The notes below the pieces were generated by a model. The model had not been told where the DNA came from, did not search any database, and worked only from the letters and a program-made list of their open reading frames with translations. A program made the position numbers and the translations under genes. A stretch of 64,000 nt of DNA from JAJZQZ01 sp963790415 (lineage in GTDB: Bacteria; Actinomycetota; Thermoleophilia; RBG-16-64-13). Within the stretch, counting starts at the first letter, position 1. Each line of letters starts with the position of its first letter. This document shows positions 54,796 to 64,000 of this stretch, piece by piece. The DNA lies in assembly GCA_963790415.1 (NCBI GenBank), contig CAWBOK010000008.1, positions 164,181 to 228,180 on the forward strand. Reading direction: 5' to 3'.

Positions 54796-55984
54796 GTGTC
54801 TCGCGAAGTAGTCATTCTGGCCGCCTGCCGCACCCCGGTGGGCCGTTTCCTTGGTTCGCTGTCAAGCGTTCCCGCTACCAGACTCGGTGCCGTGGCCATG
54901 GTCGAAGCCCTTCGCCGGGCCGGTGTCCCAGGCGCCGACATCGACGAAGTCATCATGGGCAACGTGCTGCAGGCGGGACTCGGCAGAACCCCGCCCGTCA
55001 GGCCACGCTGCTCGCCGGATTGCCGGCCGAGACCCCGGCGCTGACCATCAACAAGGTCTGCGGGTCCGGTCTGAAAGCGGTGAACCTGGCCGCGCAGGCC
55101 GTGGCTCTGGGCGATGCCGAGGTGATCGTGGCCGGCGGCATGGAGAGCATGAGCCTCGCCCCGTATCTCGTTCCTCAGGCCCGTAGCGGATATCGCATGG
55201 GCGACGGGGTGCTGGTCGATTCCATGATCAAAGACGGACTCTGGTGCGCGATGACCGACGTCCACATGGGCATCACGGCGGAGAACGTCGCCGAGCGCTA
55301 CGGCATCACGCGGGAGATGCAGGACGCCCATTCGGCCGAGAGCCAGCGCCGAGCGGGTGTGGCGATCGCCGAAGGCAGGTTCAAGGATGAGATCGTGCCC
55401 GTGGAGATCCCGCAACGCAAAGGGGATGCCGCTGTGATCGACACCGACGAGCACCCCAGGCCCGAGACCACTGTCGAATCTCTGGCCGGGCTCAAACCGG
55501 CATTCAAGAAGGACGGCACCGTCACCGCCGGCAACGCGTCGGGCATCAACGACGCGGGAGCGGCCTTTGTCGTGGCTTCGCGCGAGTATGCCGACAGCAG
55601 GGGTCTCACGCCGCTCGCCACGATCGTGCGTCAGGGTGCGGCCGGGCTCGATCCGTCGATCATGGGCATGGGGCCGCTCTATGCGTCGCGAAAGGCCCTC
55701 GCGAAGGCCGGCCTCACCATCGACGACATCGATCTCGTGGAAGCCAACGAGGCCTTCGCCTCCCAGGTAGTAGCGGTGGGCAAAGAGCTGGGCCTTGATC
55801 CGGCGAGGACCAACACCCGCGGCGGCGCCATCGCGATCGGTCATCCCATCGGTGCCTCCGGCGCGCGGATTTGGTGACACTGCTGTACGCCATGGTTCAC
55901 GACGGCGCGCGGACCGGCCTCGCCACCCTGTGTATCGGTGGCGGCCAAGGAGTGGCCACCGTGGTGCGGCGGGGAGAGGTTTGA
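54796..55984 (+). CDS. Acetyl-CoA C-acetyltransferase (thiolase), two frame breaks
   Basis: 396 residues once single bases are restored near 54985 and 55868. GTG 54796 starts SREVVILAACRTPVGRFLGS. The nucleophilic Cys is in TINKVCGSGLKAVNLAA, the active-site His in GGAIAIGHPIGASGAR, and the second Cys in the final LCIGGGQGVATVV. ELVEANEAFA-type sequence (DLVEANEAFASQV) is present. It condenses or cleaves acetoacetyl-CoA. The corrected length is that of ordinary biosynthetic thiolases, and all catalytic residues survive, so the breaks look like errors. No beta-oxidation genes adjoin. Confidence 0.9.
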
Positions 55985-56094
55985 GTGCTTGTGCGGGTGG
56001 GCATTCATCCGACAGTATGAGAAACTAGACCGAGTTACTCGGGATTCAATGCCCCGGCGCGACGTAAGGGATCGGCGGGGCCGAAGGAGGAACC

Positions 56095-56319
56095 ATGAAG
56101 GAGCGTGTGGCGGAGGCCCTGGAGTTTGTTCGGCCTGCTTTGCAGAACGACGGGGGCGACATCGAACTCATCGACGTGGACGAGGAGAGCGGTGTGGTCA
56201 CGGTCAAGTTGGTCGGGGCGTGTGGCGGTTGCCCGATGTCCCAGATGACTCTCAAGAACGGGGTCGAGCGCATCCTCAAGGAAGCAGTGCCCGAGGTATC
56301 TTCGGTCGAAGCCATCTAG
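56095..56319 (+). CDS. NifU C-terminal domain (Nfu-type) iron-sulfur protein
   Basis: 74 residues behind GAAGGAGG. A stand-alone Nfu domain: VRPALQNDGGDIELIDVDEE, VVTVKLVGACGGCPMSQMTL, with the CxxC that carries a bridging Fe-S cluster, then LKNGVERILKEAVPEV. Such proteins deliver clusters to target enzymes. Followed by a strong terminator, so it is the end of its transcript. Confidence 0.93.
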   Translation: MKERVAEALEFVRPALQNDGGDIELIDVDEESGVVTVKLVGACGGCPMSQMTLKNGVERILKEAVPEVSSVEAI

Positions 56320-56345
56320 CACCATATCGCCCGCCCGCGGGTGTG

Positions 56346-56396
56346 AACCAAGGGGCTTCCCACGCGAGGGTGTGCGTGGGGAGCCCCTTCTTGGTT
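56346..56396 (+). terminator. Long hairpin terminator after the Nfu gene
   Basis: An extended imperfect stem pairs AACCAAGGGGCTTCCCACGC with GCGTGGGGAGCCCCTTCTTGGTT. Confidence 0.8.
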
Positions 56397-56439
56397 CGGC
56401 GCACTGTTCGGTAGCGGGGCGCGGCCTTCGACGGTTGGA

Positions 56440-56763
56440 TCAGTCCATGTCCAGCGTCGTCAGCTGCTCTTGGGCGTCCTGCAACTCGCCAAGAAGGCCG
56501 GCAAGGCTTTCGACGGAGGCCCCCGTCTCCTGCAGTTGGTTGACGAGGTCCTCCTGGCGCCGGTTTATCCTTTCGGCCAGTTCCATCGCGCGCTCTTGAC
56601 CGGCGACGAGGGCTTCGATGGGCGGCGTGATCTGCTGTTGGGCTTCTTGCACCTTCCGATAGAGACGGTGCAACTGCCGGCCGACCAGGCCGAGGCCGAT
56701 GAGGACCGCGGCGGTGGCCACCAGGAAGCAGACGAGGATGACCCAGTTCATGGGATACATCAT
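56440..56763 (-). CDS. Small membrane protein with coiled coil
   Basis: 107 residues (ATG 56763; ATGs at 56760 and 56751 are alternatives). One helix, MNWVILVCFLVATAAVLIGL, then a long heptad-patterned helix running through RQLHRLYRKVQEAQQQITPP and ELAERINRRQEDLVNQLQET. No family assigned. It lies downstream of the NlpC/P60 gene on the same strand, 70 bases away, and may be part of the same envelope-related unit. Confidence 0.65.
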   Translation of the reverse strand: MMYPMNWVILVCFLVATAAVLIGLGLVGRQLHRLYRKVQEAQQQITPPIEALVAGQERAMELAERINRRQEDLVNQLQETGASVESLAGLLGELQDAQEQLTTLDMD

Positions 56764-56833
56764 AGACTATCTTGCGGCGCCCTTCGGAAGCTCGTCGCGG
56801 GATCCTGGGTTGGCGCCGCCGCCGGACTCGAGA

Positions 56834-58089
56834 TCAGTCTACGGCCGGGGAGCCGGAGCGAGCTTGGATCGGGAAGCGACGGATGGTGTTCAGGTCGCTG
56901 CGGTCGGAGAGTGTCGAGATCTGGATCACTTCGCCGGTGTGTGGCGAGTGGATGTACTGTCCCTCGCCGATGTAGATGCCCACATGGTGCACGGGGCTGC
57001 CGAACGCGAGAAATTCCCCGCTTTGATGTCGGCGACCGCCACTTCCACGCCCATTTGCGCTTGGTAGCCGGAGTAGTGGGGCAACACGATGCCGTGTTGA
57101 GCGAAGACGTAGCTGGTGTAGCCGGAACAGTCCATGCCGGTGGACGGTCTGGCGCCTGCCCAGACGTAGGGGATGCCCAGGTACGCGGCCGCGGTCTGTA
57201 CGAACTGGTTGAGTACGTCGTCACCGGTCTGCGGCAGCGGACCGGCGTACATCTGCCAGCCGGAGAGCTTGGAGCGTAGCTCGGCTTCGAGGCGCTGCCT
57301 CTCCGCCTCTTGCCTCAGTCGCTCCTGCTCCACCAGCTGTGCGATGTTGCCGTCGAGTCCATCCAGGGTGGACTGCCGCTCGGCCAGCGTGGTCTCGATC
57401 GCGGCGCGTTTCTGCTCGAGTTCCTCACGGAGACGCAATTCCTCGCTCTTCTTGGCATCGACGCCTGCTTCGAGCATGGATAGGTCCGTCAGGGCGGAGG
57501 CGACGTCCTCCACCAGCCGTTGGTCCTGCGTGGTCACGTGATAGAGGAGGATGAGACGTTTTACGAAGCTCGTGAAGTCATCGGTGGCCATCAGGATCTC
57601 GAGGAAGCTATTGCTACCCGCCTTGTAGCTGGCTACCAGACGGTCCTCGAGCTTGGCCTGACGGTAGTTGTAGGTCCCTTGGGTATCTTGGAAGCGGCGA
57701 CGCATCGCGGCGAGGTCCTGGTTCGTCTGCTCCAGCCGCAGGGCGACCTCGTTGTAGTTCTCGGACAGCTGTTCCAATCTGACGTCGAGGGCGGCTATCT
57801 CGCTCTGAACCGCCGCGGCCTGGGTCTGGAGGGACTCCACCTGCGCCTTGGTCTCACCTTGGAGCTGTATGGTGGAACCGGTCGTCGGGGCCGCCGTGGC
57901 AACCGATGTCCCGAGAGCGGCCGAGAGAAGGAAGAGCGCGATCATAAAGACGGCGAGGGCGACATAGGGGTTCGCAGTCGGCCTCGCGTGGTGCCGAGCG
58001 GACGTTCGGCGGTCGGCGCGGTGCGCGCTCGGCTGTCGCCGGCGCACGGCCCACCGGCGTACCGGCTTCTGAGCGATCTCGTGGTGCAT
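56834..58089 (-). CDS. NlpC/P60 peptidoglycan endopeptidase with coiled-coil domain, one frame break
   Basis: 418 residues after one base is restored in a G run near 57015-57022. Start ATG 58089 (AAGGGA upstream). An arginine-rich cytoplasmic end, a signal helix (YVALAVFMIALFLLSAALG), a long coiled coil (about 85-270, including LQTQAAAVQSEIAALDVRLE) as in RipA/CwlO-type hydrolases, and the C40 peptidase domain: catalytic Cys in TGMDCSGYTSYVF, then beyond the break His in FGSPVHHVGIYIGEGQYIHS. It should cut D-glutamyl-diaminopimelate links and is probably held in check by the coiled coil, as for FtsEX-controlled relatives. Confidence 0.88.
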
Positions 58090-58253
58090 CGTGTCCCTTG
58101 TGATCTGTGGTCTCGTACGTGCCCTATCGGAACATTGGAACGAACCTTGAGGGTCCATGGTTACTGTGACCGCGGATACGGTCGCCCGAAGGCGCCCTGG
58201 CTTGGGAAGTGTACAGGGTCGCGGGGGTAACGCCATCCACCAAAAGTCCGAGA

Positions 58254-58282
58254 TTGGCGGCTTTCCGTTATGGTGCTATACT
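58254..58282 (+). promoter_or_regulatory. tRNA-fMet promoter
   Basis: TTGGCG (58254-58259), 17-bp spacer, TATACT (58277-58282), 14 bases before the tRNA. Confidence 0.8.
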
Positions 58283-58296
58283 GAAGATTCACGCGG

Positions 58297-58373
<77 letters not shown>

Positions 58374-58377
58374 TAAG

Positions 58378-58408
58378 AAAGGCCTGCATATGCGGGCCTT
58401 TTTCTTTT
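58378..58408 (+). terminator. Rho-independent terminator after tRNA-fMet
   Basis: 10-bp stem AAAGGCCTGC/GCGGGCCTTT (one U-G), ATAT loop, then TTCTTTT. Confidence 0.9.
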
Positions 58409-58595
58409 GTCCCGGGACCTCCGCGAGAGCCCTCTTTCAGCCCTTGCACCCCTACGCGCACCCCTACCCAGGTGTACTTCAGTGGTACTCGGTGGTACTC
58501 GGTGGACGAAATGGGGCTCCAACAGCTTTCATGGCTCGGTAGCATTCGTTCTTGGCGAGTGTCTTCTTCGGTCTCGAATTGACGATTAACCGCGA
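58409..58595. other. Gene-less stretch after tRNA-fMet
   Basis: No gene seen. It contains short repeats (GCACCCCTAC twice near 58444-58468; GGTACTC twice near 58490-58500). As the first DNA after a tRNA it is where an integrated element's attachment end would be expected. Confidence 0.4.
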
Positions 58596-58682
58596 TCAAC
58601 ACGCCCAGTCGGTCGCGCATTCTCCCCGGCGGTCGGACACCATGCGCACGGCCCGCTCCCGGACCTCTCGCGGATACCTCCT
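58596..58682 (-). mobile_element. IS3-family OrfA fragment
   Basis: The minus strand reads YPREVRERAVRMVSDRRGEC and ATDWAC before a stop, the OrfA helix-turn-helix start of an IS3-type element. It is related to the fragment at 42253. Nothing else of the element remains. Confidence 0.65.
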
Positions 58683-58922
58683 TGATGTGTTCAGGACTCC
58701 ATCCTCTCAAGAGGTTGGAGCCTCCGGCAGGGGCGGGGCGGTTCAGGGGCATCGGATTCCTCGACCGGGGGTGGTTGCCGAGCATCGTGAAGTTGACTCA
58801 TGGCCTCATCTTCCGACTGGGGATGCCGATAGCCCCTAGTAGCCTTTGACCACAGACTGCATGATGGTTGTTAGACCAATCCTCGGCTGCGCGCGAGCGA
58901 TTCGGCAGGGCAGTTCGTAGGG

Positions 58923-59084
58923 ATGTGGTATGTCGGCGCTTTCGTCTTCTGGGTCATCTGTGGCATCGGCGCGTCTATGATCGCCAGGAGCAAGGGCCGC
59001 AGCGGGTGTGGCTGGGCTAAGGTGGGTTTGCTGATCGGCCCCATCGCCATCCCGGTCGTCGGGTTCATGGCACCGAGATCGTAG
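58923..59084 (+). CDS. 53-residue membrane protein
   Basis: ATG 58923 to TAG 59084. The product has two helices: YVGAFVFWVICGIGASMIAR and VGLLIGPIAIPVVGFMA, separated by a polar Lys/Arg/Gly loop (SKGRSGCGWAK). The pattern, helix-RSKGRSGxGW-helix, is like small two-helix membrane proteins seen next to phage or stress-response loci. It lies 38 bases before the DUF4839 lipoprotein on the same strand. Confidence 0.6.
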   Translation: MWYVGAFVFWVICGIGASMIARSKGRSGCGWAKVGLLIGPIAIPVVGFMAPRS

Positions 59085-59122
59085 AACCAATCGGGATCTT
59101 CGAGGCAGAAGGAGAAGTTCAG

Positions 59123-59899
59123 GTGAAGAGATTGATAGCCCTTGCAGTCGCTGTCGTAGTCACGGTGTCTCTGGTTGGCTGTGGGACGGCCAACAAGCCT
59201 AGCGACACAATCGCCGTGCCAGCATCGTCTAGCGACCTCAAGGGCGAGAACTACAAGGACGTAATGACCAGGTTGAAGACCGCCGGTTTCGCCAGCATTG
59301 AAACAGCATCAATAGATGACTTGGTTCTTGGCTGGTTGGCAAAGGATGGAGATGTCGAACGGGTGTCTGTCAACGGCGAGACTAAGTTCGACGCCGACAG
59401 CAGATTCCCGAAAGGTGCGAAGATAATCATTACCTATCACACGTTCCCGAACAAGGAACCGGAGAAGTCGGCAGAGAGCGACCCAGTTCAGAGTGAGACT
59501 GCCGATAGCGGTACTAAGGAGGCAGACGACACGATACTAACTCAGCAGAACAGCAAGGAACTGAGTGCAGTCTTGAAGGCAGAGAATCCGGGAGATCCAG
59601 AAGTGCAAGCATTTATAGAGAAGTACCAGGGCAGAGAGATTGAGTTTGATGGATACGCGTGGTATTGGATTGAAGTTTCAGGATACAAGACTATGTACTC
59701 CACAAATATTTATGTCGGTGACGTAAAGAACGCGGATACAATTTCGGTCGGTCCCATCTTCAGAGTAGAACGATACCAATGGCCGAGCTTCGTGCCGACG
59801 CTCAATAGGATGAATGTCCACGTCAAAGCCACAGTTAATGGTTATGACGCAGATCATGAGTTCTTCGAGATAACCTCGATTTCCATTGAACCAAGGTAA
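59123..59899 (+). CDS. DUF4839 domain lipoprotein
   Basis: 258 residues from GTG 59123 behind AGAAGGAGAAG. Lipoprotein signal LIALAVAVVVTVSLVGCG with lipobox Cys. A PASTA-like segment (DLKGENYKDVMTRLKTAGFA) and a Ser/Glu-rich linker precede DUF4839: LTQQNSKELSAVLKAENPGD, FIEKYQGREIEFDGYAW, YKTMYSTNIYVGD. Function unknown. Base composition is clearly more AT-rich than the surrounding genes (AAG, GAT, ACA and ATT codons common), a sign of recent transfer. Confidence 0.8.
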   Translation: MKRLIALAVAVVVTVSLVGCGTANKPSDTIAVPASSSDLKGENYKDVMTRLKTAGFASIETASIDDLVLGWLAKDGDVERVSVNGETKFDADSRFPKGAKIIITYHTFPNKEPEKSAESDPVQSETADSGTKEADDTILTQQNSKELSAVLKAENPGDPEVQAFIEKYQGREIEFDGYAWYWIEVSGYKTMYSTNIYVGDVKNADTISVGPIFRVERYQWPSFVPTLNRMNVHVKATVNGYDADHEFFEITSISIEPR

Positions 59900-60229
59900 C
59901 TGGGGCCATAGTATCGGTTAGGGTGCGTCTGGCAAGCGCATACACGCGGACGGCACACCCGTCAGCTAGACTCGGGTCGGAAGCGCTCGCAGGAACGTGC
60001 CGTCGGTGATGCGCAAGCACGTTAGACCGTCATCGCGACATAGACGGGGGACCGATGCGCCATGTCGAGCAGGGTTCTTCGAGGTGGTTGATTCGGCGGC
60101 CCGGCGGGCGGACCTCCGTATGGTCAAGCCTGGCGCAAACGCCCTCAGACGGCCGTCGTCTGTCCGCTACTGCCGTAGGTGGAAACTGCCGATACTGCTT
60201 CTGCCAGAGCTGGCAACAAGGAGGGAACA
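59900..60229. other. 330-base gap without a convincing gene
   Basis: Several short open frames exist, none with a good start or known family. A Cys-rich stretch near 60166-60210 (GGNCRYCFCQSW in one frame) hints at a broken zinc-ribbon segment, but this is not supported enough to call. Confidence 0.4.
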
Positions 60230-60809
60230 GTGGCGGGATACGATCTTCAGCCCGGCGAGTCGTTTGTGCATAAGCATGATCGCGTGCGTCACGGTGGATT
60301 CGGGCGAACTACACTGACGAGCTGATCCTTACCAGCCAGAACCTGGTGCTCCTCAAGAAGGGCGTGTTCGGCAACAGACAAAGGCATTCAGGTCTTCCCA
60401 CTCAACCAGATCAAAGTCTTCCAGGGCCATGCTCAGGCGGTTGTCGGCAAGCAGCGGTACGGCATACCCGCCCTAGACGTGTATTTCCAGAATGGCACTG
60501 AGCAGTTCGGCTTCGAGGAGCAAGAAGGAAGCCACCTTCTGGTCGCAGAAGATCAACGAGGTCATCACTGGCACTCCCGCCAAGATGATTACGCCCGACT
60601 CCTCGCCAGCGGAGATGGTCACAGACGCTATGAAGGACACGGTGGGGGCCTTCAAGGACGCCTTTGGCCTCAAGTCCAAGGCTGAAGTCGCTGCTGCTGC
60701 AGCAGCTGTACCGGTTGCAGGCGATTGCGTCTCCTGCGGTGCGCCAGTCTCCGGCATTCGGGGGCAAGCAATCATCTGTAGCTACTGCGACACTCCTAAC
60801 CAACTCTGA
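60230..60809 (+). CDS. PH-like domain protein with C-terminal zinc ribbon, three frame breaks
   Basis: GTG 60230 has a strong AAGGAGGG (60219-60226). Joined across breaks near 60298, 60375 and 60517, the product reads AGYDLQPGESFVHKHDRVRH, YTDELILTSQNLVLLKKGVF, KGIQVFPLNQIKVFQGHAQA, GIPALDVYFQNGTEQFGFEE and KKEATFWSQKINEVITG. This beta-strand series with a terminal helix resembles the bacterial PH (GRAM-like) fold. The tail CVSCGAPVSGIRGQAIICSYC is a four-Cys zinc ribbon. It is 18 bases before the SPFH gene, so the two probably act together. The breaks are single-base and in runs, thus likely errors. Confidence 0.65.
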
Positions 60810-60827
60810 CCCGAAGGCGACGATGCA

Positions 60828-61954
60828 ATGACCATCATCCAGGCGTTTACCGGAGCCCTCGGGGGTACCTTCGCTGATCAGTGGAAGGACATCATCACGG
60901 CGGGCCACTTCGACGAGCATACGGCGGTGGCTCCGGGTGTCCTCAAGCAGACGAACAACGGACGAGGTACGAATTACAGCGGGTCGATGGGAGTAATCTC
61001 CAACGGCTCCAAGATCTTCGTGCCCGAGAATACGGCTGCTTTCATCTTCAGCCAGGCAGGCATCGAGGACATCATCACGCAGGCTGGCGGTTACGAGTAC
61101 CAGAATGGCCAGAGCAGCGTCTTCAACGGCGATGGCGTCAAGGAGTCCCTTGTTGAACAGGTAGCCACGCCGCGTCGGCTTCGGCGGACAGACCTCCGAT
61201 CAGAAGCAGATCGCCTTCGTGAACCTCCGGGAGATACGTGGAATCAAGTTCGGCACTCGTGGCCCGCTGGTCTACAACGACCTCTTCTACGGGGCGGACC
61301 TGGAGATCACTGCGTTCGGCACCTTCTCGCTACGGATCGTCAACGTGGAAACCTTCATCAGGAACTTCGTGCCTGCCAACGTTTTCCACTACAGCTTCAG
61401 CACGCCGGAGGCCCGGCAGCAGCTCGTGCTCCGAGTTCATCCAGTCCTTCACCGTGGCGCTGAACTCGCTCTCATCGACTTTCCGCATTTCGCAGTTGCC
61501 CTCGCAGGCTCAGGCCATCGCCGCCCAGATCTCGGCCGGCAGCAGCGGCGCGGGTAGCTGGGTCGAGCGCTTCGGCATCGAAGTAGTCAATGTGGGCATC
61601 GAAAATATCGAGTTCACTCCCGAATCGCGGGAGCTGGTCAAGCAGTACTCCACCAACCTGATGAACCTCAAGGCCTATGAGGGTGTATCTCAGCAGTCCT
61701 CGAACATCTCCGCCCAGCAGAAGATCGCCCAGGGCGTGCAGGATCACGGCCTCGGCGAGGGTGGCGGGTTGCTCTTCGGCATGAACCTCGCCCAGGGAAT
61801 GAACACGCAAACGGGTGCGCAGGTCGGTCAGGGGACTCCGTTGACCTACGATGAACAGATCGAGACCGTGAAGAAGATGAAGGAACTCTTGGACGCCGGA
61901 ATTCTCTCTGAGGAGGAGTTCGCGGCCAAGAAGCGTGAGGTCATGGGTCTCTAG
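60828..61954 (+). CDS. SPFH-domain protein with SHOCT tail (YdjI-like), two frame breaks
   Basis: About 375 residues when joined across breaks near 61170 and 61427. Order of parts: MTIIQAFTGALGGTFADQWK and IITAGHFDEHTAVAPGVLKQ (N-terminal part of the YdjI/virion-core-like SPFH family), VISNGSKIFVPENTAAFIFS, then IRGIKFGTRGPLVYNDLFYG, ITAFGTFSLRIVNVETFIRN, and ELVKQYSTNLMNLKAYEGVS. The C-terminal ETVKKMKELLDAGILSEEEF is a SHOCT module. In B. subtilis, YdjI is encoded with PspA and the zinc-ribbon protein YdjG and acts in membrane-stress response. A comparable role here is inference. Confidence 0.78.
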
Positions 61955-62759
61955 CCAGGCATTCGGTGCGTGCGGGTCTGTATTGTGCCTGTAGCAACTC
62001 ATGGGATTCCCGCTCGTCTCCGCAGGTCGTCAAACTTGAGCCGAGGGGCGACCCGACGGGGTTGATTCCCGAAGGGGATCGCGCCCAAAGTCGGTCAGTG
62101 AATTCCAGGCGACCGTCGGCCTCGGCGAATCGCTCGGCGTAGCGGATCGAGAGGTCCTCCCAAATGATGGAGTCTCCGCGAACCCCGGGGATTCACAACT
62201 GCCAGCACACAGCCGACCTGAGCCGAACCGGGTTCTATAGAGACTCATAGGTTTGTGTCCTCTCCGTCGGAGCGGGACCGTCACCACGTGCTCATCGTGT
62301 TCACTGGCGCGCGCCGACGATTCGCCATACGCCGCGGCCCGCTGAGGGCTGCCCTTCTACTGCCGGTGACATCCTGCACCGGGCTCCCCCGCCATGAGAG
62401 ACTGGATGCGTTGGAATCGAGCGAGTTCGGATTGGCTCCGGTCGAACAGAGCATGCACCACGTGCTTCCATGAGAAAGCCTGCCTCTGTCAACCGTCCGA
62501 TCCAGTGACACCTCTCTTTCGTCCTTCTCCGTGACACGAAGAGCAAGACTGACCAGGCTTCCATTCGCACTCATGTGATGGACGTCGCCGGTGTCCGGTG
62601 CATGTTGGGGCTCGACCAGCTGCGGCGCTGCAATCTCAATGGACGGCTTCGGTGGCGTCGGCCGGCGTCTGCTACTCACCCGCCTTCGCGCTCGAGCCTG
62701 CACGTGGTGCGCAGTCGCCGCGGACTGGACTCAAACAGCCCCGCTCTCCGTTGTCAGGG
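61955..62759. other. 800-base region without a supportable gene
   Basis: A minus-strand stretch reads SIIWEDLSIRYAERFAEADG and RLEFTD (near 62080-62170), which looks coding but is cut by frame breaks and stops, so it may be a decayed gene of unknown type. The rest (62250-62700) shows nothing I can assign. It may include the end of the IS110-type element next door. Confidence 0.4.
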
Positions 62760-63902
62760 TCAAAGCCTCCGTGTACTTCGTTCCTGCATCACCCTCCTCT
62801 GCTCTTGCACCCTATGCCGGAGTGGGGAGGAGCTCACCGCTCTTGCGCGCGTTCCGAAGCGGATCGTGGGTCCCTCGCCCGTTGCCCACAGCCGCAAGAG
62901 GAGGACCGAGAGCTTCCGGGCGACGGCCACTGCCGCCCGCTTCTTCGCGTTCCTACCGCCCCGCTCAGCCAGCTTGAGGCCCCAACGCCGCAGGTCGCTG
63001 TCGGTGCCCAGGCCGCCGAGCATGTGGTGGGCGCATTCCACCAAGAGACAACGCAGCATCTGGTCGCCCGCTTTGGTGATGTGCAATTGCGGCTGACTGG
63101 CCCCGGAATCCTGCTGCCGGGGACGAAGCCCGAGATAGGAGCCCACCGACCGGCACTTCGGAAAGCGGCTGGGGTCCTCCACGGTGAGGACGAAGGCGAG
63201 CGAGGTGAGCGTGCCCACGCCCGGCACCTGCACGAGGAGCGCGGTCTCTGGATAGGTTTCCTTGGCCAGGAGGTCGATCTTGCGCTCGAGTTCGCGGATG
63301 CCATCGGTCAGCGTGGCGATGATGGCAAGGACCGGAAAGCCGGCCGCAGGATGTCAGGGACGTGCCCTTCAACTCTCCTCACAAAGTAGTCAGTCGAGCA
63401 GCGAGGGAGCCTGGCCCCGAAGACCTTGACCATCGCCCGGACGTGGGTGATCGGTGGGCCCGGCTGCGGACCAGGGCTTCCCGGCTGCGCAGAAGCGCCC
63501 GGTCGGCCTGGCGCGCTTCGCTGCGGTGCAGGATGGGCCGAAGGAGCGAGATTGGACGCTCTCCACCCGGGCGAGATAGGCGGCGTCGGCGGAATCGTTC
63601 TTGGTGTCGCTGCCGTAGATGAACCGCAGCATGCGGGGGTTGGCGACGATCGCCTCATAACCAGAAGTCCGTCGTCGACGGCTGACCCAGTGGGAATGGG
63701 TGCCGGCTTCGAGGGGACCCATTGTTGGCCGGCTCCTTGGCATCGAACCACCGCCGGAACGCGCGTGGGTTGGTGGGCACGGTGGCTTCTTCCACTACCT
63801 CTCCCTCCGCATCAAGCACACAACAGTGCGAGTTACGGTCCCCGGAGTACCTACTCCCACGGTCAGTTTGCCTTCAAGCCTGTCTGCGGTAGAGTCATTC
63901 AC
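62760..63902 (-). mobile_element. IS110-family transposase gene, several frame breaks
   Basis: GTG 63902 follows AAGGAGG. Pieces in different frames line up as one IS110-type protein: DRNSHCCVLDAEGEVVEEAT (DEDD RuvC-like start), THSHWVSR and EAIVANPRMLRFIYGSDTKN, then SADAAYLARV, VRAMVKVFGARLPRCSTDYF, and the C-terminal Transposase_20 part VPGVGTLTSLAFVLTVEDPS, VGSYLGLRPRQQDSG, HITKAGDQMLRCLLVECAHH. IS110 enzymes act with a structured RNA from the element's own non-coding end. At least four breaks make this copy either inactive or badly sequenced. Element ends were not identified. Confidence 0.75.
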
Positions 63903-64000
63903 GGCCAGCCTCCTTCGATTTGGGCCACGAGCCCGTCCTTGGATTGGGGCCCCTAGTTGGGGTTCCCCGGGAGGCTGGCTTTCTCATCCCATCTCATCGT
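63903..64000. other. Sequence upstream of the IS110 transposase, cut by the window edge
   Basis: In IS110 (not IS1111) elements the guide RNA is encoded upstream of the transposase, that is here and beyond 64000. Only 98 bases are visible, including GGGGCCCCTAGTTGGGGTTCCCC-like pairing near 63948-63972. Confidence 0.3.

Noticed and set aside
62030..62703. Open frames on the minus strand downstream of the transposase
   Set aside because: Only a short part (SIIWEDLSIRYAERFAEADG) looks coding; no start, no family and stops in all frames.

Overview
This is high-GC bacterial chromosome. It carries an actinobacterial-type cell-envelope signalling cluster: FHA proteins, PP2C phosphatase, RodA, penicillin-binding protein and PknB with PASTA repeats. 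The initiator tRNA has C1 opposite U72, which from memory also occurs in Streptomyces. Glycyl-tRNA synthetase is the two-gene glyQ/glyS form, and pyruvate phosphate dikinase, cytochrome bd and GatCAB are present. I infer a deep-branching actinobacterium, possibly Coriobacteriia-like, able to live anaerobically or microaerobically. The placement is inference only.

Layout. 1-10 kb: a truncated S-layer-homology protein, an alpha/beta hydrolase, a nicotinamidase/nicotinate phosphoribosyltransferase fusion, serS, a CDP-alcohol phosphatidyltransferase, pheA, a DUF4446 protein, an anchored protein and tRNA-Leu. 10.5-19.5 kb: a membrane-embedded Ser/Thr kinase, fhaA, fhaB, pstP, rodA, pbpA and pknB, mostly tightly packed, linking phosphorylation to wall synthesis. 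19.5-22.5 kb: arsR, arsM and an ABC-2 exporter. 22.6-27 kb: amtB converging on cydAB, plus a nitroreductase. 27.1-36.9 kb: glyQ, glyS, ppdK, dgt, dnaG and rpoD, an information-processing block. 37.1-42.0 kb: gatCAB, an HxlR regulator and a second primary-type sigma factor. 42-58 kb: copA behind a CsoR-like box, cysK, a fluoride channel, tRNA-Val, a lipoprotein, a DUF401 transporter, a YchF-like GTPase, a GGDEF protein, a DUF302 protein behind a second CsoR-like box, a Tag-type glycosylase, a thiolase, a NifU-domain protein and an NlpC/P60 hydrolase. 58.3-64 kb: an island directly downstream of tRNA-fMet holding IS3 debris, a 53-residue membrane protein, an AT-richer DUF4839 lipoprotein, a PH-like/zinc-ribbon protein paired with an SPFH-SHOCT protein, and an IS110-type transposase.

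Two features run through the window. First, about twenty single-base frame breaks interrupt otherwise well-conserved genes, including the essential serS, gatA and a sigma factor. They lie only in 0-6 kb and 38-64 kb, often in G/C runs, so most are probably sequence errors. I annotate such genes across the break. Second, an intergenic repeat family recurs about eleven times. It often begins exactly at a host gene's stop codon, and two full copies are both 163 bp with matching terminal inverted repeats. I regard this family and the SPFH island as the best candidates for something undescribed.
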